From assembly GCA_036500145.1 (NCBI GenBank), contig DASYCO010000062.1, positions 1-60,422 of the forward strand: DNA of 60,422 nt, given 5' to 3'. Under the pieces are notes generated by a model that did not search any database, had not been told where the DNA came from, and saw only the letters and a program-made list of their open reading frames with translations. Source of the DNA: CAMAVH01 sp036500145 (lineage in GTDB: Bacteria; Pseudomonadota; Alphaproteobacteria; SMXQ01). A program made the position numbers and the translations under genes. Below, in pieces: positions 53,083 to 60,092 of this stretch (positions are counted from its first letter, which is position 1; each line of letters opens with the position of its first letter).

Positions 53083-54168
53083 ATGGCTTACGTCCCCGGC
53101 ACCAGCGGCAACGACACCCTCACCGGCACCAACGACGGCGATTCCGTCCAGGGTTTCGACGGCAACGACGTGCTCTATGGCCTCGGCGGCGACGACTACC
53201 TCGACGGCGGCATCGGCGCCGACGTGATCTATGGCGGCGACGGCAACGACGGCCTGCATGGCCAGGACGGCGACGACACGCTGTACGGCGAGAAGGGCAA
53301 CGACCAGCTCTACGGCTACGCCGGCAACGACATACTCGACGGCGGCGACGGCACTGACAACCTGCTCGGCATGGACGGCAACGATACCCTCTATGGCGGC
53401 AAGGCCAGCGACTTCCTGTACGGCGCCGACGGCAACGACTGGATCGAAGGCGGCGACGACAACGACACGATCACCGGCGACAACGGCAGCGACACGCTGT
53501 GGGGCGACGCCGGCACCGACACGATCTGGGGCGGCGCCGACGACGACCGCATCATGGGCGGCGACTCGAACGACACCCTCGGCGGCGACAGCGGCAACGA
53601 CCTCATCTTCGGCGACGCCGGCGGCGACAACATCCAGGGCGCCGGCGACAACGACCAGGTCAGCGGCGGCACCGGCGACGACGCGATCACCGGCGACCAG
53701 GGCAACGACAAGCTCTGGGGCGACGACGGCGCCGACACCATCCGCGGCGGCGACAACAACGACTACCTGATGGGCGACGATGCGGCCGGCAAGCAGTCCG
53801 GCAACGACAAGCTCTACGGCGACGGCGGCGACGACGTCATCTGGGGCGACGACGGCAACGACTATATCGAGGGCGGCGACGGCAACGACTGGCTGATCGG
53901 CGGCGACGGCAACGACACCATGAGCGGCGGCTCGGGCCAGGACGCCTTCTGGATCACCCTGAACGGCGGCAAGGACACGATCACCGACTTCGCCCAGGGC
54001 CAGGACGTCATCGACCTGCGCGACTTCACCAACATCCACAGCCTCAAGGACCTGTCGATGAAGTCGGACGGCTGGAACACCATCATCGACTTCGGCCATG
54101 GCGACACGCTGTACGTCCAGTACATCCCGCCGCAGAACCTGACGGCGCACGACTTCCTCTTCGCCTAG
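53083..54168 (+). CDS. RTX3: RTX-only Ca-binding secreted protein
   Basis: A 361-residue acidic protein, the closest paralogue of RTX2. It has the same M-A-Y-V-P-G-T-S-G-N-D start, about 27 nonapeptides with an insert near residue 230 (D-D-A-A-G-K-Q-S-G-N-D), a cap F-W-I-T-L-N-G-G-K-D-T-I-T-D-F-A-Q-G-Q-D-V-I-D-L and the ending D-F-L-F-A. The middle differs more, with runs such as D-T-I-W-G-G-A-D-D-D-R-I-M-G-G, so the proteins have diverged away from the ends. Own promoter region and terminator. Confidence 0.93.
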   Translation: MAYVPGTSGNDTLTGTNDGDSVQGFDGNDVLYGLGGDDYLDGGIGADVIYGGDGNDGLHGQDGDDTLYGEKGNDQLYGYAGNDILDGGDGTDNLLGMDGNDTLYGGKASDFLYGADGNDWIEGGDDNDTITGDNGSDTLWGDAGTDTIWGGADDDRIMGGDSNDTLGGDSGNDLIFGDAGGDNIQGAGDNDQVSGGTGDDAITGDQGNDKLWGDDGADTIRGGDNNDYLMGDDAAGKQSGNDKLYGDGGDDVIWGDDGNDYIEGGDGNDWLIGGDGNDTMSGGSGQDAFWITLNGGKDTITDFAQGQDVIDLRDFTNIHSLKDLSMKSDGWNTIIDFGHGDTLYVQYIPPQNLTAHDFLFA

Positions 54169-54192
54169 AGACAGCATCCCGTCGCGACAGGG

Positions 54193-54229
54193 CAGGCCGG
54201 CATCCGGGGGGAGCCGGCCTGTTTTGTTT
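54193..54229 (+). terminator. RTX3 terminator
   Basis: Perfect 9-bp stem (54193-54201 and 54213-54221) with an 11-base loop, followed by TTTTGTTT. Confidence 0.85.
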
Positions 54230-54331
54230 CAGCCGTGCCAAGGGGTGGGGTGTCTATTGCTTTATCCATATGAATCGTTGTGCAGAAAGCGCAGAATTCC
54301 ATAACTCATTGAATTAAATAATAAATACATA

Positions 54332-54349
54332 TATGACTTTTAGGGCATA
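54332..54349. promoter_or_regulatory. Palindrome shared upstream of RTX3 and RTX4 (copy B)
   Basis: TATGAC-TTTTAG-GGCATA, arms matching in 5 of 6 positions with the same TTTTAG centre as the copy upstream of RTX3. It lies about 100 bp before the RTX4 start in very AT-rich DNA. Confidence 0.55.
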
Positions 54350-54392
54350 AGACTGCGATCTCATTGCACTAAAGTAATAGATTAGATAAAAA

Positions 54393-54444
54393 GCGAGGTA
54401 TTCCCACGGCGGTTCTCCGCCCGGACCCACATGAGATACCTCGC
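54393..54444 (+). promoter_or_regulatory. RTX4 leader cruciform
   Basis: Perfect 9-bp outer arms GCGAGGTAT/ATACCTCGC (54393-54401 and 54436-54444) enclose a second stem GGCGG-TTCT-CCGCC. The structure ends 3 bases before the RTX4 ATG, so in RNA it would cover the ribosome site. Confidence 0.6.
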
Positions 54445-54447
54445 GCC

Positions 54448-55518
54448 ATGGCCTACATTTCCGGCACCAACGGCAACGACACCCTGACCGGCACGAACAG
54501 CGCCGACACCGTCTTCGGCTTCGACGGCAAGGACGTGCTCAACGGCCTCGACGGCGACGACTACCTCGACGGCGGCCTCGGCGCCGACTCGCTCTACGGC
54601 GGCAAGGGCAACGACCAGCTGCATGGCCAGGACGGCGACGACCTTCTCTCCGGCGACGACGGCAACGACTACCTTTACGGCTACGCCGGCAACGACACGC
54701 TCTATGGCGGCATCGGCGACGACCAGATGCAGGGCATGGACGGCAACGACACCATGTTCGGCGGCGCCGGCAAGGACACGCTCGGCGGCAGCACCGGCGA
54801 CGACTGGATCGAGGGCGGCGACGACAACGACCAGATCAACGGCGACGACGGCAAGGACGTGCTGTTCGGCGACGGCGGCGTGGACAGCGTCTACGGCGGC
54901 ACGGGCGACGACTACCTGATGGGCGGCGACGCCAACGACACGCTGTCGGGCGAAGCCGGCAACGACGTGCTGTTCGGCGACGCCAACAACGACACGCTGC
55001 AGGGCGGCGACAACGACGACCAGCTGCTCGGCGGCACCGGCGACGATTCGCTGCAAGGGGACGCCGGCGACGACAAGCTGTGGGGCGGCGACGGCACCGA
55101 CACGATGCGCGGCGGCACCGACGACGACAAGCTGATGGGCGACGCCGGCAACGACAAGCTCTACGGCGACGGCGGCGACGACGTGCTGTTCGGCGACGCC
55201 GGCAACGACACTCTCGAAGGCAGCGACGGCAACGACTGGCTGATCGGCGGCGCCGGAAACGACACCATGAGCGGCGGCAGCGGCTACGACGACTTCTGGA
55301 TCACCCCGAATGGCGGCCAGGACGTCATCAGCGACTTCACCCATGGCCAGGACGTCATCGACCTCAGGGACTTCACCAACATCCATGACGTCGACGACCT
55401 GTCGATGAGCATGACGGGCCTGCTCAACACCCAGATCAACCTCGGCGGCGGCAATACCGTCACGATCCAGTGGAATCTGCCGATCTTCTTCAGCGACAAC
55501 GATTTTCTCTTCGCCTGA
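54448..55518 (+). CDS. RTX4: RTX-only Ca-binding secreted protein
   Basis: A 356-residue acidic protein, more distant than RTX2/RTX3. It starts M-A-Y-I-S-G-T-N-G-N-D-T-L-T-G-T-N-S-A-D, followed by about 27 nonapeptides with fewer aromatic positions and more D-K and D-Q pairs. The cap F-W-I-T-P-N-G-G-Q-D-V-I-S-D-F-T-H-G-Q-D-V-I-D-L leads to a tail N-T-V-T-I-Q-W-N-L-P-I-F-F-S-D-N-D-F-L-F-A. It has no 18-bp motif; its upstream region carries the TTTTAG palindrome and a leader cruciform instead. Last gene of the array, ended by its own terminator. Confidence 0.93.
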   Translation: MAYISGTNGNDTLTGTNSADTVFGFDGKDVLNGLDGDDYLDGGLGADSLYGGKGNDQLHGQDGDDLLSGDDGNDYLYGYAGNDTLYGGIGDDQMQGMDGNDTMFGGAGKDTLGGSTGDDWIEGGDDNDQINGDDGKDVLFGDGGVDSVYGGTGDDYLMGGDANDTLSGEAGNDVLFGDANNDTLQGGDNDDQLLGGTGDDSLQGDAGDDKLWGGDGTDTMRGGTDDDKLMGDAGNDKLYGDGGDDVLFGDAGNDTLEGSDGNDWLIGGAGNDTMSGGSGYDDFWITPNGGQDVISDFTHGQDVIDLRDFTNIHDVDDLSMSMTGLLNTQINLGGGNTVTIQWNLPIFFSDNDFLFA

Positions 55519-55531
55519 GGCCGACCCAGGC

Positions 55532-55589
55532 CCAGGCTCCCGTCGCCGCCGGACCGGCCGCCCCCCATGGCGACGGCCTGGTCTCGTTT
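55532..55589 (+). terminator. RTX4 terminator (compound hairpin)
   Basis: CCAGGC and GTCGCC (55532-55537, 55542-55547) pair with GGCGAC and GCCTGG (55569-55574, 55576-55581) around a small interior loop, followed by TCTCGTTT. Confidence 0.7.
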
Positions 55590-55662
55590 GGGGCTCTTTA
55601 AGGCCCGGAAAGCCGCATTTTTCCGGCGGCCCGGCGGGAGAGGGGGCTTGCCACGCCCGGGC

Positions 55663-55690
55663 TTGCAACTGGGGGCGTTTTGCCGATAAT
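55663..55690 (+). promoter_or_regulatory. Candidate promoter of asd
   Basis: TTGCAA at 55663-55668 and GATAAT at 55685-55690 with a 16-base spacer, 86 bp upstream of the asd start. A good sigma-70-type pair, showing that asd no longer depends on leuB readthrough. Confidence 0.55.
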
Positions 55691-55776
55691 CCCGGCTTCC
55701 GGCCCGCCCCCGGCCCCGGCATGTCCGCCGGACCCACCGGCCTCTCGGGCGGCCGCGCATACATCGGACGTAGATC

Positions 55777-56802
55777 ATGGGCTACAAAGTCGCTGTCGTC
55801 GGCGCTACCGGCAATGTCGGTCGCGAAATGCTGGTCACCCTGGCCGAGCGCAACTTCCCCGCGGATGACGTGGTGGCGCTCGCCTCCTCGAAATCCATCG
55901 GCAAGCAGGTCTCCTTCGGCGACACGAAAACCCTGACCGTCAAGGACACGGCGACGTTCGACTTCACGGGCACCGACATCGCGCTGTTCTCGGCCGGTGG
56001 CAAGGTCGCGGAAGTGCACGGCCCGCGCGCGGCGAAGGCCGGCTGCGTGGTGATCGACAATTCGTCGTTCTGGCGCATGGACCCGGAAGTTCCGCTGGTC
56101 GTGCCCGAGGTGAACCCGCAGGCGCTCAACGGCTACGCCAAGCGCAACATCATCGCCAACCCGAACTGCTCGACGATCCAGATGGTCGTGGCGCTCAAGC
56201 CGCTGCACGACATCGCGAAGATCAAGCGCGTCGTCGTCTCGACCTACCAGTCGACCTCGGGCGCCGGCAAGGAAGCGATGGACGAGCTGTTCACGCAGAC
56301 GCGCGGCGTGTTCGTGAACGATCCGCTGAAGAAGGAAAAGTTCACCAAGCAGATCGCCTTCAACGTCATTCCCCACATCGACGTCTTCATGGACGACGGC
56401 TCGACGAAGGAAGAGTGGAAGATGGTGGTCGAGACCAAGAAGATCCTCGATCCCAGCATCCTGGTGAACGCCACCTGCGTGCGCGTGCCGGTCTTCATCA
56501 GCCATGCCGAGGCGGTGAACATCGAGTTCGAGCGCCCGATCACGGCCGACGAGGCGCGCAAGGCGCTGCGCGGCGCGCCGGGCGTCGCCGTCGTCGACCA
56601 CCGCGCCGACGAAGGCTACGTCACGCCGGTCGAAGCGACGGGCGAGGACCTCGTCTACGTCAGCCGCATCCGCGAGGATCCGACGGTCGAGAACGGCCTC
56701 ACCATCTGGGTGGTCGCCGACAACCTGCGCAAGGGCGCCGCGCTCAACGCGGTGCAGATCGCCGAAGAGCTGATCAAGACGCATCTCCGCAAAGCGGCCT
56801 GA
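55777..56802 (+). CDS. asd: Aspartate-semialdehyde dehydrogenase
   Basis: A 341-residue enzyme reducing aspartyl phosphate to the semialdehyde for lysine, threonine, methionine and diaminopimelate. The NADP site is V-A-V-V-G-A-T-G-N-V-G-R-E at 5-17. The catalytic Cys131 is in N-P-N-C-S-T. S-T-Y-Q-S-T-S-G-A-G-K near residue 160 and the C-terminal R-x-x-x-x-V-E-N-G-L-T-I-W-V-V-A-D-N are typical. It provides the aspartate-family branch used also by DapF. In relatives it is usually near leuB; here 7.1 kb of RTX genes and spacers lie between. Confidence 0.97.
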   Translation: MGYKVAVVGATGNVGREMLVTLAERNFPADDVVALASSKSIGKQVSFGDTKTLTVKDTATFDFTGTDIALFSAGGKVAEVHGPRAAKAGCVVIDNSSFWRMDPEVPLVVPEVNPQALNGYAKRNIIANPNCSTIQMVVALKPLHDIAKIKRVVVSTYQSTSGAGKEAMDELFTQTRGVFVNDPLKKEKFTKQIAFNVIPHIDVFMDDGSTKEEWKMVVETKKILDPSILVNATCVRVPVFISHAEAVNIEFERPITADEARKALRGAPGVAVVDHRADEGYVTPVEATGEDLVYVSRIREDPTVENGLTIWVVADNLRKGAALNAVQIAEELIKTHLRKAA

Positions 56803-56876
56803 CCGCTTTACGAATCAAGACGGGCTCCGCCCTTTGGCGCGCAAGGCTGCGTAGGCAGCCTCAAGCGACCGAGAAA

Positions 56877-56908
56877 AAAGCCGCCGTTCGCGAGAACGGC
56901 GGCTTTCG
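56877..56908. terminator. asd terminator
   Basis: Perfect 13-bp stem including AAA/TTT (56877-56889 and 56894-56906) with a 4-base GCGA loop. It can work in both directions. Confidence 0.88.
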
Positions 56909-56999
56909 TTTGAGCGGCGGGCGACACGGGACCGGACCTTCTGCAGTTCCCCACAGCGCCGCAGCGGGACCGGCAGGTCCAGCGTCGCCCGCGCCGTCG

Positions 57000-57047
57000 A
57001 TTGCGCCTCGGCTGGCGGAGAGGACGACCGTCAGAGGCGCAATTTTC
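57000..57047 (+). terminator. Long-loop hairpin with T-run
   Basis: Perfect 10-bp arms ATTGCGCCTC/GAGGCGCAAT (57000-57009 and 57034-57043), a 24-base loop and a TTTT run (57043-57046). It may be a second terminator or the end of a small RNA. Confidence 0.4.
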
Positions 57048-57207
57048 ACAGCAACCGGCGTGCCAGCCGCGCGCGGCGCCGCGGCGGCTGGAATCGCGGC
57101 GCTTTCGGCCGGGCGGGATGAAGGGGCGTCGCAGGCGGGAGCGGAAACGGGCAGGCTTGCTCATTTCCCGTGCAGCTGCGCATGGCGCAGCGAGAGGCGG
57201 CCGGAGG

Positions 57208-57906
57208 CTAGAGGACAGGGCCGCCGATGCTGCCGCTGGTGCGTTCCTGGATGCGCCGCTCCACGTCGTCGAGGCCGAGGTCGACGACGCCGAGCAGCGA
57301 CAGCAGCAGCAAGGCGCCGAAGGCGAAGATGACGACGCCGGAGACGCGCGTGATCCACAGCATCCCGCGCTCGGTGACGCGGCCGTGGAACAGGGCCGCG
57401 ACGGTGGTGAGCAGGAACCACCAGAGCGTGGCGCCGAGCAGCACGCCGAAGGTGAGCACCGCGCCGAGGCGCGGATGGTCGGCGATGTGCGGAATGTTGA
57501 TGGCGGCGAAGATCGCGGCGAAGGAGATCACCGTCGTCGGATTGGTCAGGGTGACGACGAAGGCCGAGGCGAAGTCGCTGAACAGCTTCTCGCGGTCGCG
57601 CGTCGCCGGCGGCGGCGTGCGGCGCGTCAGCATGGCGCGCAGGCCGATCAGGCAGAGCAGGGTGCCGCCGGCGAAGCGCACCCAGGCATTGTGGTTGAGC
57701 AGCGGGCCCATCAGGAAGCCGACGCTGAAGGCGGCGATGGCGCCGTAGATCGCGTCGGCGCAGGCGGCGCCGAAGCCGGAGACGTAGCCGGCGAGCTTGC
57801 CCTGGGCGATGGCGCGGTGAATGCACATGACGGCAACGGGGCCGACCGGCGCGGCGATGATCACGCCGACGAGCAGGCCTTTCCAGAACATGGTCGTGAC
57901 ATCCAT
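57208..57906 (-). CDS. LysE-family amino acid exporter
   Basis: A 232-residue membrane protein with six helices. The family signature is V-I-I-A-A-P-V-G-P-V-A-V-M-C-I-x-R-A-I-A-Q-G (15-36). The G-F-G-A-A-C-A-D-A-I-Y-G segment and T-L-T-N-P-T-T-V-I-S-F near residue 120 are also typical of LysE/RhtB exporters of amino acids. Substrate unknown. The start at 57906 is preceded on its strand by a GGGAG ribosome site 13-17 bases upstream. Its 740-bp upstream region contains two compound hairpins, which may be a structured 5' leader. Confidence 0.9.
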   Translation of the reverse strand: MDVTTMFWKGLLVGVIIAAPVGPVAVMCIHRAIAQGKLAGYVSGFGAACADAIYGAIAAFSVGFLMGPLLNHNAWVRFAGGTLLCLIGLRAMLTRRTPPPATRDREKLFSDFASAFVVTLTNPTTVISFAAIFAAINIPHIADHPRLGAVLTFGVLLGATLWWFLLTTVAALFHGRVTERGMLWITRVSGVVIFAFGALLLLSLLGVVDLGLDDVERRIQERTSGSIGGPVL

Positions 57907-57971
57907 CGCGGACGCAGTCTCCCGTAGCCGTCGGCCGCAGTTCCGCTGGCCGAGCCGCCTGACGCGCAGGG

Positions 57972-58031
57972 GCCTCGCTTCTTATCTCAGCCCCAGAGCC
58001 GAGACAACCAGGGAACGCCGGCAAGCGAGGC
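57972..58031 (-). ncRNA. Compound hairpin A upstream of lysE
   Basis: Outer arms GCCTCGCTT/AAGCGAGGC are perfect (57972-57980 and 58023-58031). Inside, an 8-bp stem (57985-57992 and 57997-58004) forms on the minus strand only, with two G-U pairs and a CTGG loop. It lies 65 bases before the LysE start and would be in the lysE leader. Confidence 0.45.
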
Positions 58032-58159
58032 GGACACGCCTCTGTCATCACCTGGGGCGCGCGGCGGCGCGAGAAAAGGATTTTCGGCGGCGAGAGGCGG
58101 GAAGCCGGCGGCGGGGATCAGAAATCGGTTGCCCGGCGATTCCGCTGCTCCTAAAGAAA

Positions 58160-58248
58160 GAGGCGTCAGGTCGCGTGGTTCCCGAAGGAACCGCGCGGAG
58201 TGCCCGGCAAGACACCGCCTGACGCCTCGGGAGCCGGCCTGACTCCCG
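58160..58248 (-). ncRNA. Compound hairpin B upstream of lysE
   Basis: Outer arms GAGGCGTCAGG/CCTGACGCCTC (58160-58170 and 58218-58228) are perfect over 11 bp. They enclose an 11-position stem (58172-58182 and 58187-58197) whose minus-strand loop is C-UUCG-G. A 6-bp hairpin CGGGAG/CTCCCG (58228-58248) abuts it. On the minus strand TTTCTTT follows the outer stem, like a terminator tail. The inner stem has a U-G pair on the plus strand and an A-C mismatch on the minus strand, so the transcribed strand is not settled. Confidence 0.45.
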
Positions 58249-58536
58249 ATCCACAAGAGCCGTCGGACATGACCTCGGTTCGCGCACGCTCCCCAGGGAG
58301 AGTCGCGTGGCCGTCCGGGTCGCCGCGGCGTGGTCCTCGGTGAGAGAGCCGTCCGCCGTCCTTCGCAGCGCGGCTTTTTGCAAAACCGGCCATTCGGCTT
58401 GCGCCGAACTCCTATGGATCGCAGGAATGATCGCGGCAGGCCGGGCGCGCGACAAGGCGGGCCTGGATCGTCCGCCGATAATCTTGTGCATGGAATGACT
58501 TAATTCTCACAAAGCCCGCACAGGCGTTCCACAGAC

Positions 58537-58545
58537 TTATCCACA
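58537..58545 (+). promoter_or_regulatory. DnaA box-like TTATCCACA
   Basis: A perfect match to the E. coli DnaA 9-mer, alone, in an AT-richer pocket about 105 bp upstream of the SelW-like gene. No other boxes cluster around it. Confidence 0.3.
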
Positions 58546-58648
58546 TTTACCCGTCGCCGCCGCGTCAGGCCGTTGATATCGTTGGCTCCGGTCCGTCGGC
58601 CCTCCTTTCAACCGGCCCTCCCTTCAAGCCCGCCTCCGGAGATCCGCC

Positions 58649-58936
58649 ATGCCGCGCACGCCCCGCGTCGAAATCCTCTACTGCCGCCAATGCCGCTGGC
58701 TGCTGCGCGCCTCCTGGATGGCGCAGGAGCTGCTCACGACCTTTTCCGAGGAGATCGGCGAGCTGGCGCTGCTGCCGGGCAGCGGCGGCGTCTTCGAGGT
58801 GCGGGTGGACGGGGCGCTGGTCTGGTCGCGCAAGGACGAGGGCCGCTTTCCCGAAATGCGCGAGCTGAAGCAGCGGCTGCGCGACCGCATCGCGCCGGAC
58901 ATGGCCCTCGGCCATTCGGACAATCCCGTTACCTGA
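58649..58936 (+). CDS. SelT/SelW/SelH-type Rdx protein
   Basis: A 95-residue thioredoxin-like protein of the Rdx (SelW-like) family. The redox motif is C-R-Q-C at residues 12-15, right after the first strand V-E-I-L-Y, as in bacterial SelW homologues with Cys instead of selenocysteine. The second strand pair G-G-V-F-E-V-R-V-D-G-A-L-V-W-S and the F-P-E-M-R-E-L-K-Q-R-L end match the family. Function is unclear, possibly thiol redox. The gene stands alone, 379 bp upstream of sdhC. Confidence 0.9.
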   Translation: MPRTPRVEILYCRQCRWLLRASWMAQELLTTFSEEIGELALLPGSGGVFEVRVDGALVWSRKDEGRFPEMRELKQRLRDRIAPDMALGHSDNPVT

Positions 58937-59315
58937 CCCAGCTGGTTAAGCCGAAACGCTCTGGCTCGCCCGGCGCGGCGGTCCGCCCCGGCCAGCCCGT
59001 CCTTGAAAAGCCGAGGCTTTCGGCCCGTGGCGTTGACTTGCCCGGGCGGGGAGGCTACACCCTTCCCGCACCGCAACAGGGCCACCCGCCCTGGGTTTCG
59101 AGGTCATTCCCCGGAGCCGGCGGACACCACCCGGCCGGCCGTTTCGGACGCCCATTCCGCACCGCGCCCGGTCCCGTTCGAGAGATCCTCTGCGACGCGC
59201 CATGCGTTTCTGATATGCCAGCAAGCCGCCGCCGCGGGTGGTCCCGCCCGGCGCGGCTGACGTAGTGTCTTTATCGCCCGCTTCATTCTGCCAGCTTCTT
59301 CCGAAGGCTCGCCCG
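58937..59315. other. sdh upstream region, 379 bp
   Basis: It contains the candidate sdh promoter at 59033-59060 and a short AAAGC-N4-GCTTT hairpin at 59007-59020. The frames crossing it are Pro/Arg-rich and rejected. Nothing else is seen. Confidence 0.55.
59033..59060 (+). promoter_or_regulatory. Candidate sigma-70 promoter of sdhCDA
   Basis: TTGACT at 59033-59038 and CTACAC at 59055-59060 with a 16-base spacer. It resembles strong alphaproteobacterial housekeeping promoters and would give a leader of about 250 bases. Confidence 0.55.
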
Positions 59316-59702
59316 ATGGCAAAACCCGCAAGACCCCTTTCCCCGCACATCTCGATCTACAGCTGGAAGTTCACCATGCTGCTGTCGATCCTGCATCGCG
59401 CGACCGGCATCGCGCTGGCTGCCGGCGCGCTGCTGCTGGTCTACTGGCTGGCCGCCGCCGCCAGCGGGCCGGAGAGCTTCGCGGCCGCGCAGGGGCTCAT
59501 CGGCTCCTGGTTCGGCATGCTGGTGCTGCTGGGCTTCAGCTACGCGCTGTTCTTCCATCTCTGCAACGGCATCCGCCATCTCTTCTGGGACGCGGGCTAC
59601 GGCTTCGAGCTGAAGGACGCCTATCGCAGCGGCTGGACCGTCGTCGTCGTCGCCGTGATCGCGACCGTCGTGTCGTGGGTCGTCGGCCTCCGGCTGGTGT
59701 GA
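59316..59702 (+). CDS. sdhC: Succinate dehydrogenase cytochrome b556 subunit
   Basis: A 128-residue membrane anchor of complex II. The start R-P-L-S-P-H-I-S-I-Y is the SdhC signature. S-I-L-H-R-A-T-G lies in the quinone-site helix, and H-L-C-N-G-I-R-H-L-F-W-D carries the heme ligand. Three membrane helices are clear. ATG 59316 has GAAGG upstream; the frame open from 59238 is not needed. sdhD starts 11 bp after it. Confidence 0.95.
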   Translation: MAKPARPLSPHISIYSWKFTMLLSILHRATGIALAAGALLLVYWLAAAASGPESFAAAQGLIGSWFGMLVLLGFSYALFFHLCNGIRHLFWDAGYGFELKDAYRSGWTVVVVAVIATVVSWVVGLRLV

Positions 59703-59713
59703 GGGAAGAGATC

Positions 59714-60091
59714 ATGGATCGCAGGACTCCCCTCGCTCGCGCCCGCGGGCTCGGTTCGGCCAAGGAAGGCGTCGGTCACTGGTGGGCCCAGCGGCTCACC
59801 GCGATCGCGCTCATCCCGCTCGTCGTCTGGTTCGCCGTCTCGCTCGTCATGCTGAGCGGTGCCGACTACGCCACCGTGCGCGCCTGGATCGGCTCGCCGC
59901 TGGTCATGATCCTGCTGTCGCTCGTCATCGCGGTCGGCCTGCACCATGCGCAGCTCGGCCTGCAGGTCGTGTGGGAGGATTACACCGACGGCGGCACGCG
60001 CGTGGTGATGATCGTGCTCACGAAGTTCATCGCAGTGCTCTTTGGCCTCGGCGCCATCGTGGCCATCCTGCGTATCGGATTGGGAGGCTAG
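59714..60091 (+). CDS. sdhD: Succinate dehydrogenase hydrophobic anchor subunit
   Basis: A 125-residue anchor with three helices. It has G-S-A-K-E-G-V-G-H-W-W-A-Q-R, a classical SdhD start, and V-G-L-H-H-A-Q-L-G-L-Q-V-V-W-E-D-Y, where one His binds heme. AGGGAAGAG precedes ATG 59714. sdhA begins one base after its stop. Confidence 0.95.
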   Translation: MDRRTPLARARGLGSAKEGVGHWWAQRLTAIALIPLVVWFAVSLVMLSGADYATVRAWIGSPLVMILLSLVIAVGLHHAQLGLQVVWEDYTDGGTRVVMIVLTKFIAVLFGLGAIVAILRIGLGG

Positions 60092-60092
60092 T

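Larger units (their letters stand above)
56803..57207. other. Intergenic region asd-lysE, 405 bp
   Basis: It holds the asd terminator and a second inverted repeat with a T-run at 57000-57047. Frames crossing it are Arg-rich shadows. No gene is accepted. Confidence 0.5.
57907..58648. other. Structured 742-bp intergenic region upstream of lysE
   Basis: No gene with a ribosome site was found in it. It contains two compound inverted-repeat structures (57972-58031 and 58160-58248) and a perfect TTATCCACA box at 58537-58545. The region is too long for a simple promoter and likely encodes a leader or non-coding RNA. Confidence 0.5.

Noticed and set aside
48904..55518. 27-base periodic DNA read as a minisatellite or CRISPR-like array
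   Set aside because: Period and content follow the nine-residue RTX motif in frame; there are no spacers of the CRISPR type and codon changes are mostly silent or conservative.
58160..58248. Known riboswitch classes (manganese yybP-ykoY, lysine, cobalamin) at the lysE upstream region
   Set aside because: GGCAAGAC on the plus strand recalls one manganese-riboswitch loop, but the rest of the consensus, order of stems and strand do not fit; no cobalamin or lysine core was found.
58501..58560. Replication origin around the TTATCCACA box
   Set aside because: Only one DnaA box; no AT-rich unwinding stretch, no cluster of boxes, and no hemE, dnaA or parA gene nearby.
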